Assembly: GCA_052066835.1 (NCBI GenBank) | Contig: JBQHRJ010000013.1 | Length of the DNA stretch: 64,000 nucleotides | From: UBA2821 sp902763335 | Lineage (GTDB): Bacteria; Bacillota; Clostridia; Lachnospirales; Lachnospiraceae | Strand: one strand, 5' to 3' | Shown here: positions 1 to 7,567 of the stretch, piece by piece | How the letters are laid out: every line of letters begins with the position of its first letter | How positions within the stretch are numbered: the stretch's first letter is position 1 | Notes under the pieces: generated by a model | The model's database searches: none | What the model was told of the DNA's origin: nothing | Seen by the model: the letters and a program-made list of their open reading frames with translations, nothing else | Position numbers and translations under genes: made by a program

Positions 1-833
1 GGGTGCCGTTCTTTGAAATCTTTAAGGGTTGGAATCAAGGCTTTCGAATCGGCAAGTGATTTATCTTCATCAGGAGATTTTGATTTCTTTTCAACAATGA
101 TGTCAGGGTGAGAATCCAGATAATCCTTGTTATAAAAATCAATGGAGCGAACAATGCCAAGTCCATTGGTCGTAATGCCAAATTTATAAGCATAGCAGAA
201 ATGACCGTTCACATACTGCTGCTTTACTTCATGGTTAGTAGCGGCGGATGCAGGCATAGAGGCATAGGCTGCCTTGTAAGGGTCATAAGAATCATCGAAG
301 TTATGAGCTTTAGCATAGGACTTAAGCTGTTTAATAATGCGGTTAGCGTATTTAGGATTGTTTTCAGTCACATATGCTTCAATTCCTGAAGTATCAAACA
401 AAAGCATGGAGGCAAGATTACCGTCAATGTCCTGGCAGATTGGTTCTGTGATATCTACGAGATTATCAAAAACTGATTGTAAGTCCATTAAAAAATCCTG
501 TTTGAAACGAGTGATTTTTGAAGCGTCAGGAACTTTAGTAAAACCACAGAATTCCCTCAGATGTCTGGAATAATGAAGGAAGATTAACAGGAGGGAATCT
601 GTTGGAATAGAAAAAAGGCGTTGAATAATCAAAGCCCAAAGCATTGCATTCAAAGGATATTTACGATTTCTGCCAGTGGATGCGTAGTAATGCTTGTAAA
701 AAGAAGTCGGAATAATTTTATCAAGGTCAATGTGATTTTCGAGCAGAGTAAGGAACTGAGGTTTGTCGGATTCATAAATATCTTTACAATCTTCAAAAAT
801 ATCTGCCAAAGAGAGTTGTTTTTGTGGTATCAT
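1..833 (-). CDS. Transposase, DUF772/DDE type (IS1182-like), 3' truncated by window edge
   Basis: This is the N-terminal 277 codons of a DDE transposase, which would cut and join the ends of the surrounding insertion sequence. The frame opens with MIPQKQLSLADIF, followed by a DUF772-type N-terminal domain (ASTGRNRKYPLNAMLWALIIQ at about residues 51-71) and the start of the DDE domain, where LLFDTSGIEAYVTENNPKYA holds the first catalytic Asp. The start ATG at 833 has AAAGGAG upstream and an extended -10 (TGGTATAAT) at 880-888. No stop or frameshift is visible within the window. Family assignment rests on remembered resemblance to Clostridia transposases; IS5- or IS1182-group membership is not settled. 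Confidence 0.85.
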   Translation of the reverse strand, partial: MIPQKQLSLADIFEDCKDIYESDKPQFLTLLENHIDLDKIIPTSFYKHYYASTGRNRKYPLNAMLWALIIQRLFSIPTDSLLLIFLHYSRHLREFCGFTKVPDASKITRFKQDFLMDLQSVFDNLVDITEPICQDIDGNLASMLLFDTSGIEAYVTENNPKYANRIIKQLKSYAKAHNFDDSYDPYKAAYASMPASAATNHEVKQQYVNGHFCYAYKFGITTNGLGIVRSIDFYNKDYLDSHPDIIVEKKSKSPDEDKSLADSKALIPTLKDFKERH

Positions 834-920
834 AGATATATCTCCTTTCGGGGCGTGATTTATGGTTTCTAGCAACTCCATTATACCACAAACCGTGAGG
901 AGATTTTTATTTTTAGCAAC

Positions 921-944
921 AAAAAAATGCCGTATTTATGCGGC
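921..944 (-). terminator. Terminator-like hairpin at the IS end
   Basis: On the minus strand GCCGCA, ATAA, TACGGC forms a six-pair stem followed by ATTTTTTTG. It lies between the IS end and the transposase promoter, so it would stop transcription entering the element from outside. Confidence 0.6.
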
Positions 945-995
945 TTGTGGCGTTTCGCAAACGCCTAGACTCTACTAATATTGAAAGGAGAAAAT

Positions 996-1742
996 ATGAA
1001 TCACAATAAATCAAGATTTCTACTCGCTATATTGTCATCATTGACTATTTTTTCTGGATGTGCAATTCCCGGAGTAACTGTTCCACTCAAACAGAATTCT
1101 TCAGAAGCTGAAACTGTTGAAAATGGAACTTTGGATAAAAATGATTATGAGCCTACATACCTTCCTGAAAGCAAAACACCTTACAATATCGGTGATAAAG
1201 TTACAAGGTATATGTCCCCTGATAATAACAGTAATTATATCCCCTGCATGAATTTCACAATAAAAAGTGCAAAATTATATAATAATGTTTCCGATTCGGG
1301 AATAGATACTTCTAAATTAGCTGATGACTACGAAATTTATAAATATCTTTCACCTAATTGCCCTGAATTAATTGATAAAAATACTTATATCAATTGCAAG
1401 TTTTTATTGCTTGATATTGATGCAGAATATACAGATAATCGAATCAAAGAGGATGACACCGGATATCTATCTCTGATTTATCTGAATGATGACAACAGTT
1501 TTGTATCGACTTCATCCAGCGTAGCCTATTTATCTAACTCAAATGACTTTGATGTACATTATACAGGTTATGATGTAAATGATAAAAATATCAATTTTCA
1601 GGTTGGATATATAGTAGACAACAAATTATTCGAAGCTGATGATTTTGATCTAAGCAGACTCTATATATGTACGAACGAATATGCAAGTCAGGACTTAACA
1701 ACAGATACCGTATGGTTAGGACTTAACAATAAGGAGGAATAA
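996..1742 (+). CDS. Secreted lipoprotein of an ABC exporter operon (DUF5027-like)
   Basis: A 248-residue lipoprotein, first gene of a five-gene operon. Residues 1-21 are a signal peptide ending in the lipobox FSGC, so Cys22 should be lipidated and the protein anchored outside the membrane. The rest is an acidic, Asn/Asp-rich ectodomain without a recognised catalytic motif. An in-frame TTG at 981 lies inside the SD region; ATG 996 has AAAGGAG five bases upstream and gives a standard signal peptide. Its layout (GD motif, then a beta-rich region) resembles that of the last gene of the operon, suggesting paralogous ectodomains. DUF5027 is a recollection, not a search result. Function unknown; substrate capture or immunity in the exporter is an inference. 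Confidence 0.75.
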   Translation: MNHNKSRFLLAILSSLTIFSGCAIPGVTVPLKQNSSEAETVENGTLDKNDYEPTYLPESKTPYNIGDKVTRYMSPDNNSNYIPCMNFTIKSAKLYNNVSDSGIDTSKLADDYEIYKYLSPNCPELIDKNTYINCKFLLLDIDAEYTDNRIKEDDTGYLSLIYLNDDNSFVSTSSSVAYLSNSNDFDVHYTGYDVNDKNINFQVGYIVDNKLFEADDFDLSRLYICTNEYASQDLTTDTVWLGLNNKEE

Positions 1743-1751
1743 TAACTTATA

Positions 1752-2621
1752 ATGAAAGCGTTATTAAAAATAGAATTAAATAAAGCCATAAAAAACAAAG
1801 CCTTTATTACTTCAATCACTATAGGTATTATACTTGCAATACTTAGTCTGATTTACTGTCTTTCAATTTCAGCCGTTGACAATAGTATGGCATCTGTACA
1901 AGATAGTTCAAATATTATCTATGATCCGGAAATCGGTTTTTCCATACTATTCAATAACTGGATTGGCGGTGAAGGTGGCTCTCTTGGTACAGCCATATTT
2001 TACTACATATTTCCTATATTATGTGCATTACCATATGGCTGGTCTTACTGTGTGGAACAAAAAAGCGGTTATACAAGATTAATTATTGCACAAACGGGTA
2101 AAAAAACTTATTTTATGGCAAAATATATTGCAACTTTTATCTCAGGAGGACTTGCCATGATAATTCCACTTATAACAAGCATATTATTATCAGCTCTTTT
2201 CTTCCCAGCAATAACTCCATATCCGTCATATGATATATATTATGCAGTTTTTGTGAAAAGTATGTTTTCCGAAGTATATTATTCACACCCGTTTTTATAT
2301 ATTTTTATATATTTATGTATTAATTTTATTTTTTGCGGAATCATTACATGCACCAGCATGGCTGCAGCATCTTTTATTAAACAAAAGTATATTGTAACTC
2401 TTATCCCATTTTCTATATGCATGATATTGCATTTATCCATGCGTATTTTGTATACAGATCCGGATAAAGATTACATCAATCTGTCACCATTTATGGCAAT
2501 GAAACCAATAGATATGAGTTACAGAAATTCACCTCTTTATATTTTTATATTATCACTGGTTTTATTTGCCGCGACGTTTTTTATAACAAACATCTGGGAG
2601 AAAAAACATGAAGTTTATTAA
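1752..2621 (+). CDS. ABC exporter membrane subunit 1
   Basis: A 289-residue polytopic membrane protein. Hydrophobic stretches near residues 20-40, 80-95, 120-150, 185-215, 220-235 and 265-282 suggest six transmembrane helices in the ABC-2 permease pattern, with a cytoplasmic segment around SYCVEQKSGYTRLIIAQTGK that is typical of coupling regions. SD AAGGAGGA overlaps the stop of the lipoprotein gene, and the 3' end overlaps the next gene by 14 bp, so translation is probably coupled. It should form the pore together with the following membrane protein. The cargo is unknown. No signs of decay. Confidence 0.75.
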   Translation: MKALLKIELNKAIKNKAFITSITIGIILAILSLIYCLSISAVDNSMASVQDSSNIIYDPEIGFSILFNNWIGGEGGSLGTAIFYYIFPILCALPYGWSYCVEQKSGYTRLIIAQTGKKTYFMAKYIATFISGGLAMIIPLITSILLSALFFPAITPYPSYDIYYAVFVKSMFSEVYYSHPFLYIFIYLCINFIFCGIITCTSMAAASFIKQKYIVTLIPFSICMILHLSMRILYTDPDKDYINLSPFMAMKPIDMSYRNSPLYIFILSLVLFAATFFITNIWEKKHEVY

Positions 2622-3462
2622 AATATTTATATCCGATATACATAACGGTATATTTAAAAAGTGCTATCTTCTTATTCTGCCTGCTATTATGACTGTATTT
2701 ATATGTATAAGTTGTATTGCAAGAATACATGCCTACACAAACATAAATGATATTCCAGACTTTACATATTCGGTAGCCGATATGTGGCTTTTTGTGTACG
2801 GCGGAATGGCACAATATACACCGACGGCCTCTGAACCGTTTCAATTTCCTGCCATCTGGTCTGCTATATTCGCCTTGTCTTCTCTGTTGGTCCTTAATTA
2901 TCCAACCAAGGATATGCTCGGCATAGGTTCACATATCATAGTAAGCAGCGGTAGCCGTAGAAAGTGGTGGTTTTCAAAAATACTGTGGTGTACATTATTT
3001 ACCATTCTATATCACCTTGTGATTTTTGTTGTAATTCTGATTTCAGGTATTATATCACATGCTGATTTAACACTGGCAATAGATTCACAGCTCCAGCACC
3101 ATATTCATGAACTGAAGCCGTACATTCCTTTAATGAATGTATCCCACATTCCTGTTTCCGCAATTTTCCTTCCGGTACTTATATCGATACTATTTAATTT
3201 AATACAACTGACACTGCAGCTTTTTATAAAACCTTCGTATAGCTTTTTATGTATATGTATTATAATGATAAGTTCAGCATATCTTATGACACCATTTTTA
3301 CCATACAATTATGCCATGCCACTCCGATATAACTGGATTTATGAAAATGGCTTAAAATATATGTACGGCTATCCGGCAGTTGTTTTAATTGTAACAATGG
3401 TAATATTGTTCGGATTATACAGATTTAAAAATTTTGACATTATCAAAAAGGAGGATAATTAG
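2608..3462 (+). CDS. ABC exporter membrane subunit 2
   Basis: A 284-residue membrane protein with about six predicted helices (near residues 18-38, 84-98, 130-152, 187-215, 222-240 and 255-272). Between helices 2 and 3 lies a positively charged cytoplasmic stretch, SSGSRRKWWFSK, as expected for a loop contacting the ATPase. The start overlaps the upstream permease gene. Two different membrane subunits with one short ATPase is the arrangement of lantibiotic-immunity and bacitracin-type ABC exporters. No direct evidence for a substrate. Confidence 0.7.
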   Translation: MKFIKIFISDIHNGIFKKCYLLILPAIMTVFICISCIARIHAYTNINDIPDFTYSVADMWLFVYGGMAQYTPTASEPFQFPAIWSAIFALSSLLVLNYPTKDMLGIGSHIIVSSGSRRKWWFSKILWCTLFTILYHLVIFVVILISGIISHADLTLAIDSQLQHHIHELKPYIPLMNVSHIPVSAIFLPVLISILFNLIQLTLQLFIKPSYSFLCICIIMISSAYLMTPFLPYNYAMPLRYNWIYENGLKYMYGYPAVVLIVTMVILFGLYRFKNFDIIKKEDN

Positions 3463-3464
3463 AT

Positions 3465-4124
3465 TTGACAACTATAGATATTAAAAATATTACAAAAATA
3501 ATTAAAAAAAATACCGTTCTTGATAATATTTCCCTAACGATGTCATCAGGCAAAATATATGGCTTTCAGGGCATAAACGGTTCAGGTAAAACTATGCTTA
3601 TGCGATGTATTATCGGTCTTATCCATCCCACTTCAGGATGCATTTCTATAAATGGAAAGTTTCTCGGAAAAGACATTGAATTTCCTGAAAGTATAGGGTT
3701 TCTTCTGGAAAATCCTGCTTTTTTAGACGGATATACTGGTATAGAAAATCTCAGAATGCTTACAAAGCTTAACAGCAATCTTACAGATACTGAACTAAAC
3801 ACAATACTTGATAAGGTTGAATTAACAGATGCCGGTAATAAAAAATACAAAAAATATTCTCTGGGAATGAAACAGAGACTTGGGATAGCTGCTGCTGTAA
3901 TGGAACATCCAGACATACTTATTCTCGATGAACCGACAAATGCACTGGACACAAATGGTATAAATATCGTAAAAGACATAATTGTCTCCGAACGCAACCG
4001 TGGTGCATTAGTTATAATATCATGTCATGACACCGATTTGCTCATTAATCTGTCTGATGAGATATTCAGACTTCAGGCTGGTCAGCTTGTTGAACATACT
4101 GTTAAAAAGTCAACCGCAAAGTAA
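3465..4124 (+). CDS. ABC transporter ATP-binding protein (BcrA/lantibiotic-immunity type)
   Basis: A 219-residue ATPase that would energise the two preceding membrane subunits. Walker A GINGSGKT is at residues 36-43, the signature SLGMKQ at 132-137 and Walker B ILILDEP at 151-157, with the switch His in the SCHD motif. The Q-loop position reads LLENP, with Glu in place of Gln, a variant I associate with BcrA-type exporters. The start is TTG at 3465 with GGAGG at 3450-3454; there is no in-frame ATG that would keep the first beta strand. The gap to the previous gene is 2 bp, so this is one operon. Confidence 0.9.
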   Translation: MTTIDIKNITKIIKKNTVLDNISLTMSSGKIYGFQGINGSGKTMLMRCIIGLIHPTSGCISINGKFLGKDIEFPESIGFLLENPAFLDGYTGIENLRMLTKLNSNLTDTELNTILDKVELTDAGNKKYKKYSLGMKQRLGIAAAVMEHPDILILDEPTNALDTNGINIVKDIIVSERNRGALVIISCHDTDLLINLSDEIFRLQAGQLVEHTVKKSTAK

Positions 4125-4139
4125 TGGAGGTATATGTAT

Positions 4140-4730
4140 ATGCTTAAAAACAAAAAGAATTTTATTTATATTATATTCGCCATAGTACTGGTTGCATATT
4201 GCATAAGAGTTTATGCTATTAATACATCTGTAACTCCACCTGAGGAAAAAGTATATAAATGTGGTGATATTGCACCATTTGGTTCTGATTTTATATTCAG
4301 TTCTGAACATAAAATTGAAGGATACCGCATACAGACACTTGGATGCAAAATATACACAAGAGAGGAATTCATTGAAAAATACAGAAAAGATGTAGAAAAG
4401 GACCTATTGGTATATGATTATTATATAACTGCTGATGTAAAAATTTATAATGATAATACCGTGGAAAACGAAAAATCCGGCATATCATTGCTTTATATGT
4501 TCCTTACAAGTATAAATGATAATATAATGTGTGATGAAGATGCCACCTTATTTGCCAATCCTACTCTTCCGGGAGTATCATTTTCCTTACGCCCATCGAG
4601 TAACATGGATGTGACAATAGTGTATCCACTTTCTAAATCAAACTATAAATCAGTTGGTAAAATAGAATCTACAGATTTCAGCATCCGTATATCCGATTAT
4701 CCAACCAGAAAACTGATTAAAATAAAATAA
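4140..4730 (+). CDS. Membrane-anchored extracytoplasmic protein (DUF5028-like), last gene of the exporter operon
   Basis: A 196-residue protein with one N-terminal helix (about residues 8-26) followed by an outside domain. ATG 4140 is chosen over ATG 4134 because GGAGG at 4126-4130 is nine bases from the former and only three from the latter. The ectodomain begins KCGDIAPFGSDFIF and has the same general build as the lipoprotein that opens the operon. It follows the ATPase by 15 bp. Family name from memory only. A role as accessory or immunity factor of the exporter is inferred from position. Confidence 0.7.
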   Translation: MLKNKKNFIYIIFAIVLVAYCIRVYAINTSVTPPEEKVYKCGDIAPFGSDFIFSSEHKIEGYRIQTLGCKIYTREEFIEKYRKDVEKDLLVYDYYITADVKIYNDNTVENEKSGISLLYMFLTSINDNIMCDEDATLFANPTLPGVSFSLRPSSNMDVTIVYPLSKSNYKSVGKIESTDFSIRISDYPTRKLIKIK

Positions 4731-4738
4731 ATTGAAAA

Positions 4739-4791
4739 AATAATCCCAGACCCACCACCATAAACATATGATGTGTTGTTCTGGGATTATT
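4739..4791. terminator. Bidirectional terminator between exporter operon and metY
   Basis: The 12-base arms AATAATCCCAGA (4739-4750) and TCTGGGATTATT (4780-4791) are perfectly complementary. The stem is flanked by A runs on the left and T-rich sequence on the right, so it can serve the plus-strand exporter operon and the minus-strand metY. Confidence 0.85.
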
Positions 4792-4802
4792 TATATGTTC
4801 AA

Positions 4803-6113
4803 TTACTGTACTGCCTTGAAAGCTTCTTCAAGATCCTGAATAATATCATCTATATTCTCTGTACCAATTGAAAGTCTGATTGTGTTTGGTTTGATTCCCT
4901 GCTCAGCAAGTTCTTCCTCATTAAGCTGTGAATGTGTTGTAGATGCAGGATGAATAACAAGTGATTTAACATCTGCCACATTTGCAAGTAATGAGAATAA
5001 CTCAAGATTATCGATGAAGTCTTTTGCCTTCTGTGCATCACCCTTTATCTCAAATGTAAAGATTGAACCTCCGCCATTTGGGAAATATTTCTTGTAAAGT
5101 GCCTGCTGTGAAGGATCATCTGTAACTGACGGATGATGAACTTTCTCTACCTGTGGATGATTATTCAGATACTGAACTACCTTAAGTGCATTCTCAACAT
5201 GTCTCTCTACTCTGAGTGAGAGTGTCTCTAATCCCTGAAGGAAGAAGAATGCGTGGAATGGTGAAAGTGTAGCACCTGTGTCTCTTAAAAGTATAGCACG
5301 GATCTTAGTAACAAATGCTGCAGGTCCTACTGCCTTTGTAAAACTTATTCCATGGTAGCTTGGGTTCGGCTCTGTAAGTGATGGGAACTTACCTGATGCC
5401 TCCCAGTCAAATTTACCACTGTCAACTATTACACCACCGATTGTAGTTCCATGTCCACCGATGAATTTTGTTGCTGAATGTACAACGATATCTGCACCGT
5501 ATTCAATAGGTCTTACAAGATAAGGTGTTGCAAATGTATTATCAATTACGAGCGGAATCTTGTGTGCATGTGCAATCTTTGCAACTGCTTCGATATCTAC
5601 AACATCTGAGTTCGGATTACCGAGTGTCTCGATAAATACTGCCTTTGTATTATCCTGAATTGAATTCTCGATAGCTTCTGTATCAAATGGATTAACAAAT
5701 GTTGTCTTGATTCCGTACTCCGGAAGTGTATGTGCTAAAAGGTTATAAGTTCCACCGTAGATATTCTCTGCTGCTACGATGTGGTCACCGTTCTTTGCAA
5801 GGTTCTCAAATGTATATGTGATAGCTGCTGCTCCTGATGCAACTGCAAGTGCTGCCACACCACCCTCCAATGCTGCAATTCTCTTTTCGAATACATCCTC
5901 TGTAGGATTTGTAAGTCTTCCGTATATGTTACCTGCATCTGTAAGTCCGAAACGTGCTGCTGCATGATCACTGTTTCTGAATACATATGATGATGTCTGG
6001 TAGATAGGTACTGCTCTTGCATCTGTAACCGGATCAGGCTGTTCCTGTCCTACGTGTAACTGTAATGTTTCAAATTTAAATTTTCTATTCTCTCTTGTTA
6101 TTTTTTCGCTCAT
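4803..6113 (-). CDS. metY: O-acetylhomoserine aminocarboxypropyltransferase (sulfhydrylase)
   Basis: A 436-residue PLP enzyme of the Cys/Met metabolism family. It joins O-acetylhomoserine with sulfide to give homocysteine, the direct sulfhydrylation route to methionine. The N terminus FETLQLHVGQEQPDPVTDARAVPIYQ is diagnostic of MetY rather than MetB/MetC. The PLP lysine lies in SATKFIGGHG, and YGRLTNPT and the GNPNSDVVDIE segment are in place. Length is normal. ATG 6113 has AGAGGAT six bases upstream. It is preceded by a promoter and a short peptide ORF ending in two Cys codons, which suggests control by cysteine supply. Confidence 0.95.
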   Translation of the reverse strand: MSEKITRENRKFKFETLQLHVGQEQPDPVTDARAVPIYQTSSYVFRNSDHAAARFGLTDAGNIYGRLTNPTEDVFEKRIAALEGGVAALAVASGAAAITYTFENLAKNGDHIVAAENIYGGTYNLLAHTLPEYGIKTTFVNPFDTEAIENSIQDNTKAVFIETLGNPNSDVVDIEAVAKIAHAHKIPLVIDNTFATPYLVRPIEYGADIVVHSATKFIGGHGTTIGGVIVDSGKFDWEASGKFPSLTEPNPSYHGISFTKAVGPAAFVTKIRAILLRDTGATLSPFHAFFFLQGLETLSLRVERHVENALKVVQYLNNHPQVEKVHHPSVTDDPSQQALYKKYFPNGGGSIFTFEIKGDAQKAKDFIDNLELFSLLANVADVKSLVIHPASTTHSQLNEEELAEQGIKPNTIRLSIGTENIDDIIQDLEEAFKAVQ

Positions 6114-6180
6114 TGTATTATCCTCTTTTCTTTAATCTTATTTTTTTATTTTAAATATGTAATCATTTTCCGTATTTATA

Positions 6181-6240
6181 TCAGCAACACATTCGTGCCT
6201 CTTCTATTACTGTTCCATATATAGGTTTAAGGATTCTCAT
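6181..6240 (-). CDS. Candidate leader peptide ending Met-Cys-Cys, upstream of metY
   Basis: A 19-codon ORF encoding MRILKPIYGTVIEEARMCC, followed by TGA. It has its own ribosome-binding site (AAAGGA at 6250-6255, nine bases from the ATG) and begins about 54 nt after the predicted start of the metY transcript. Two tandem Cys codons right before the stop suit sensing of charged tRNA-Cys, by analogy with amino-acid attenuator peptides. I see no terminator hairpin between it and metY, so any control may act by translational coupling, stalling or mRNA stability instead. Whether the peptide has another function is open. Confidence 0.6.
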   Translation of the reverse strand: MRILKPIYGTVIEEARMCC

Positions 6241-6300
6241 TTCACCATATCCTTTCTCTTATATTTCATATCGATTTGGTATGATTTGTTCGATGGGTAT

Positions 6301-6329
6301 ATGTTACCATCCTTTTCCTATAATGTCAA
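6301..6329 (-). promoter_or_regulatory. SigmaA-type promoter of the leader peptide-metY transcript
   Basis: Minus-strand TTGACA (6324-6329), a 17-base spacer and TAACAT (6301-6306). The position is right for a transcript covering the Cys-Cys leader ORF and metY. Confidence 0.8.
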
Positions 6330-6388
6330 TAGGATTTAAAAACTTTTTTTATTTTTTATAAAAGCACTCATTTTCCCCCTTAAATATC

Positions 6389-6430
6389 AAAAAACCGGAG
6401 CATATCAAATATGATAATCTCCGGCTTTTT
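6389..6430. terminator. Terminator after the HD-GYP gene
   Basis: The stem CCGGAG (6395-6400) with CTCCGG (6419-6424), plus weak inner pairing, has A/T runs on both sides (minus strand ends in GGTTTTTTG). It separates the HD-GYP gene from the metY promoter. Confidence 0.8.
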
Positions 6431-6449
6431 GCATATTAAATCCATTTCC

Positions 6450-7496
6450 CTATGTAAAATCTTCCTCTATAAATATAGTCCTCTCTTTTCCAAGGTCTAC
6501 TATCTTATCCTCACTTATAGGTCTGTTCACTCTGTTATAATATATCTTTACAACTGGTCTCGGTCCTTCATTTTTTCTTATATTCGATACAATACCGGCT
6601 TCTTTCGTTGAAAGTCTTACCATCTCACCTAACGGATATATCGGAATATTTCTGATGAATGCATTTACCACATCCGGATCATAATATACCCCGCTGGTTC
6701 CATATATCTTCTCAACCGCCATATATCTCGGTATGGACTTATATGTTATATCCGCTGAATAACTTGCACACATTCCCACTATTCTTGCTGTTATGGGTAT
6801 GTCATTACCTGATATTCCTTTCGGATATCCTGAACCGTTCCATTTCTCATGGTGATACTGTATACAGTCTGCTATACTTCTCGGTATATTCTTCTGCACT
6901 GCAAAATAGTATCCATAAGTCGGATGCTGCTCGTACAACTCCCTCTGCTGACCGGTCAGTTCTTCTTTGCCAATCAGCATCGGCATCTCACACATTCCCG
7001 TATTATGCAGTAACGCTCCGACTATAGTTGCAACCATGTCTTCATTTGACAATTTCATGCATCCTGCAACTATTCCCGACAAGACTGCCGTATACAGACT
7101 ATGCTTATACAAATGCTGATTATCCGTAAGCTTAAGCTCTACCAATGACGGCATTATACCGCTAATGCCCGATATTTTTCTGATAAGGATTTCCAGATGA
7201 TTTGCCACCTGCACAACCTCATCATTCATATTTGCCTCAGGTCTCTTAGGGCAAATCTTCCTTAAAATGTCAGTGTAATCCCTGACAAGGGTTTCAGACA
7301 TTTTATCCTCCGGCGACACAAACACCGAATATCTGTCTGCAATTAATGCTTCCTCAATTTTTAATTCCTTCATTTTCTCAATATTTTTGATACTGAGTGT
7401 AGTCCCCGAACTTAGTAAACACTGCCCTGTTGCAGGTGACATAACAGCCTGCTCTAAAACCATGCCCGGTTTTATCTCGTGAATGGTTAATTTCAT
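6450..7496 (-). CDS. HD-GYP domain protein with altered HD motif
   Basis: A 348-residue protein related to cyclic-di-GMP phosphodiesterases. The N-terminal region (1-70) resembles the segment found before many HD-GYP domains, and the HD-GYP core covers about residues 130-290. The GYP part is canonical (HHEKWNGSGYPKG), as is the later YSADIT. The catalytic HD pair, however, reads HNTGMCEMP instead of HDIGK, so the metal-binding Asp is Asn and the following Lys is Met. Activity is therefore doubtful and it may only bind a cyclic dinucleotide. ATG 7496 is preferred to TTG 7505, which lies next to the SD (GAAAGG). No GGDEF partner is nearby. Confidence 0.85.
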   Translation of the reverse strand: MKLTIHEIKPGMVLEQAVMSPATGQCLLSSGTTLSIKNIEKMKELKIEEALIADRYSVFVSPEDKMSETLVRDYTDILRKICPKRPEANMNDEVVQVANHLEILIRKISGISGIMPSLVELKLTDNQHLYKHSLYTAVLSGIVAGCMKLSNEDMVATIVGALLHNTGMCEMPMLIGKEELTGQQRELYEQHPTYGYYFAVQKNIPRSIADCIQYHHEKWNGSGYPKGISGNDIPITARIVGMCASYSADITYKSIPRYMAVEKIYGTSGVYYDPDVVNAFIRNIPIYPLGEMVRLSTKEAGIVSNIRKNEGPRPVVKIYYNRVNRPISEDKIVDLGKERTIFIEEDFT

Positions 7497-7567
7497 AATA
7501 TACAACCTTTCTCCCTCGTAACACCACTAATATAATTATACCTTTAATCTTCACGATATACAAGCTA

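Larger units (their letters stand above)
1..967 (-). mobile_element. Insertion sequence, one end (rest lies beyond the window)
   Basis: The segment holds a minus-strand transposase gene cut by the window edge, followed by about 130 bp of non-coding end sequence. The outer end carries a perfect hairpin at 949-965 (GGCGTTT, CGC, AAACGCC) and a terminator-type hairpin at 929-944 directed toward the transposase, a common arrangement that shields a transposase from outside transcription. The boundary near 967 is inferred: the 15 bp TTTCGCAAACGCCTA at 953-967 recur at the right end of a mini-element near 58.9 kb. The exporter operon starts directly next to it. Confidence 0.7.

Noticed and set aside
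6114..6300. SAM riboswitch or T-box upstream of metY
   Set aside because: No T-box motif, no specifier stem and no SAM-box core is visible; the region is instead occupied by the short Cys-Cys ORF and AT-rich DNA.
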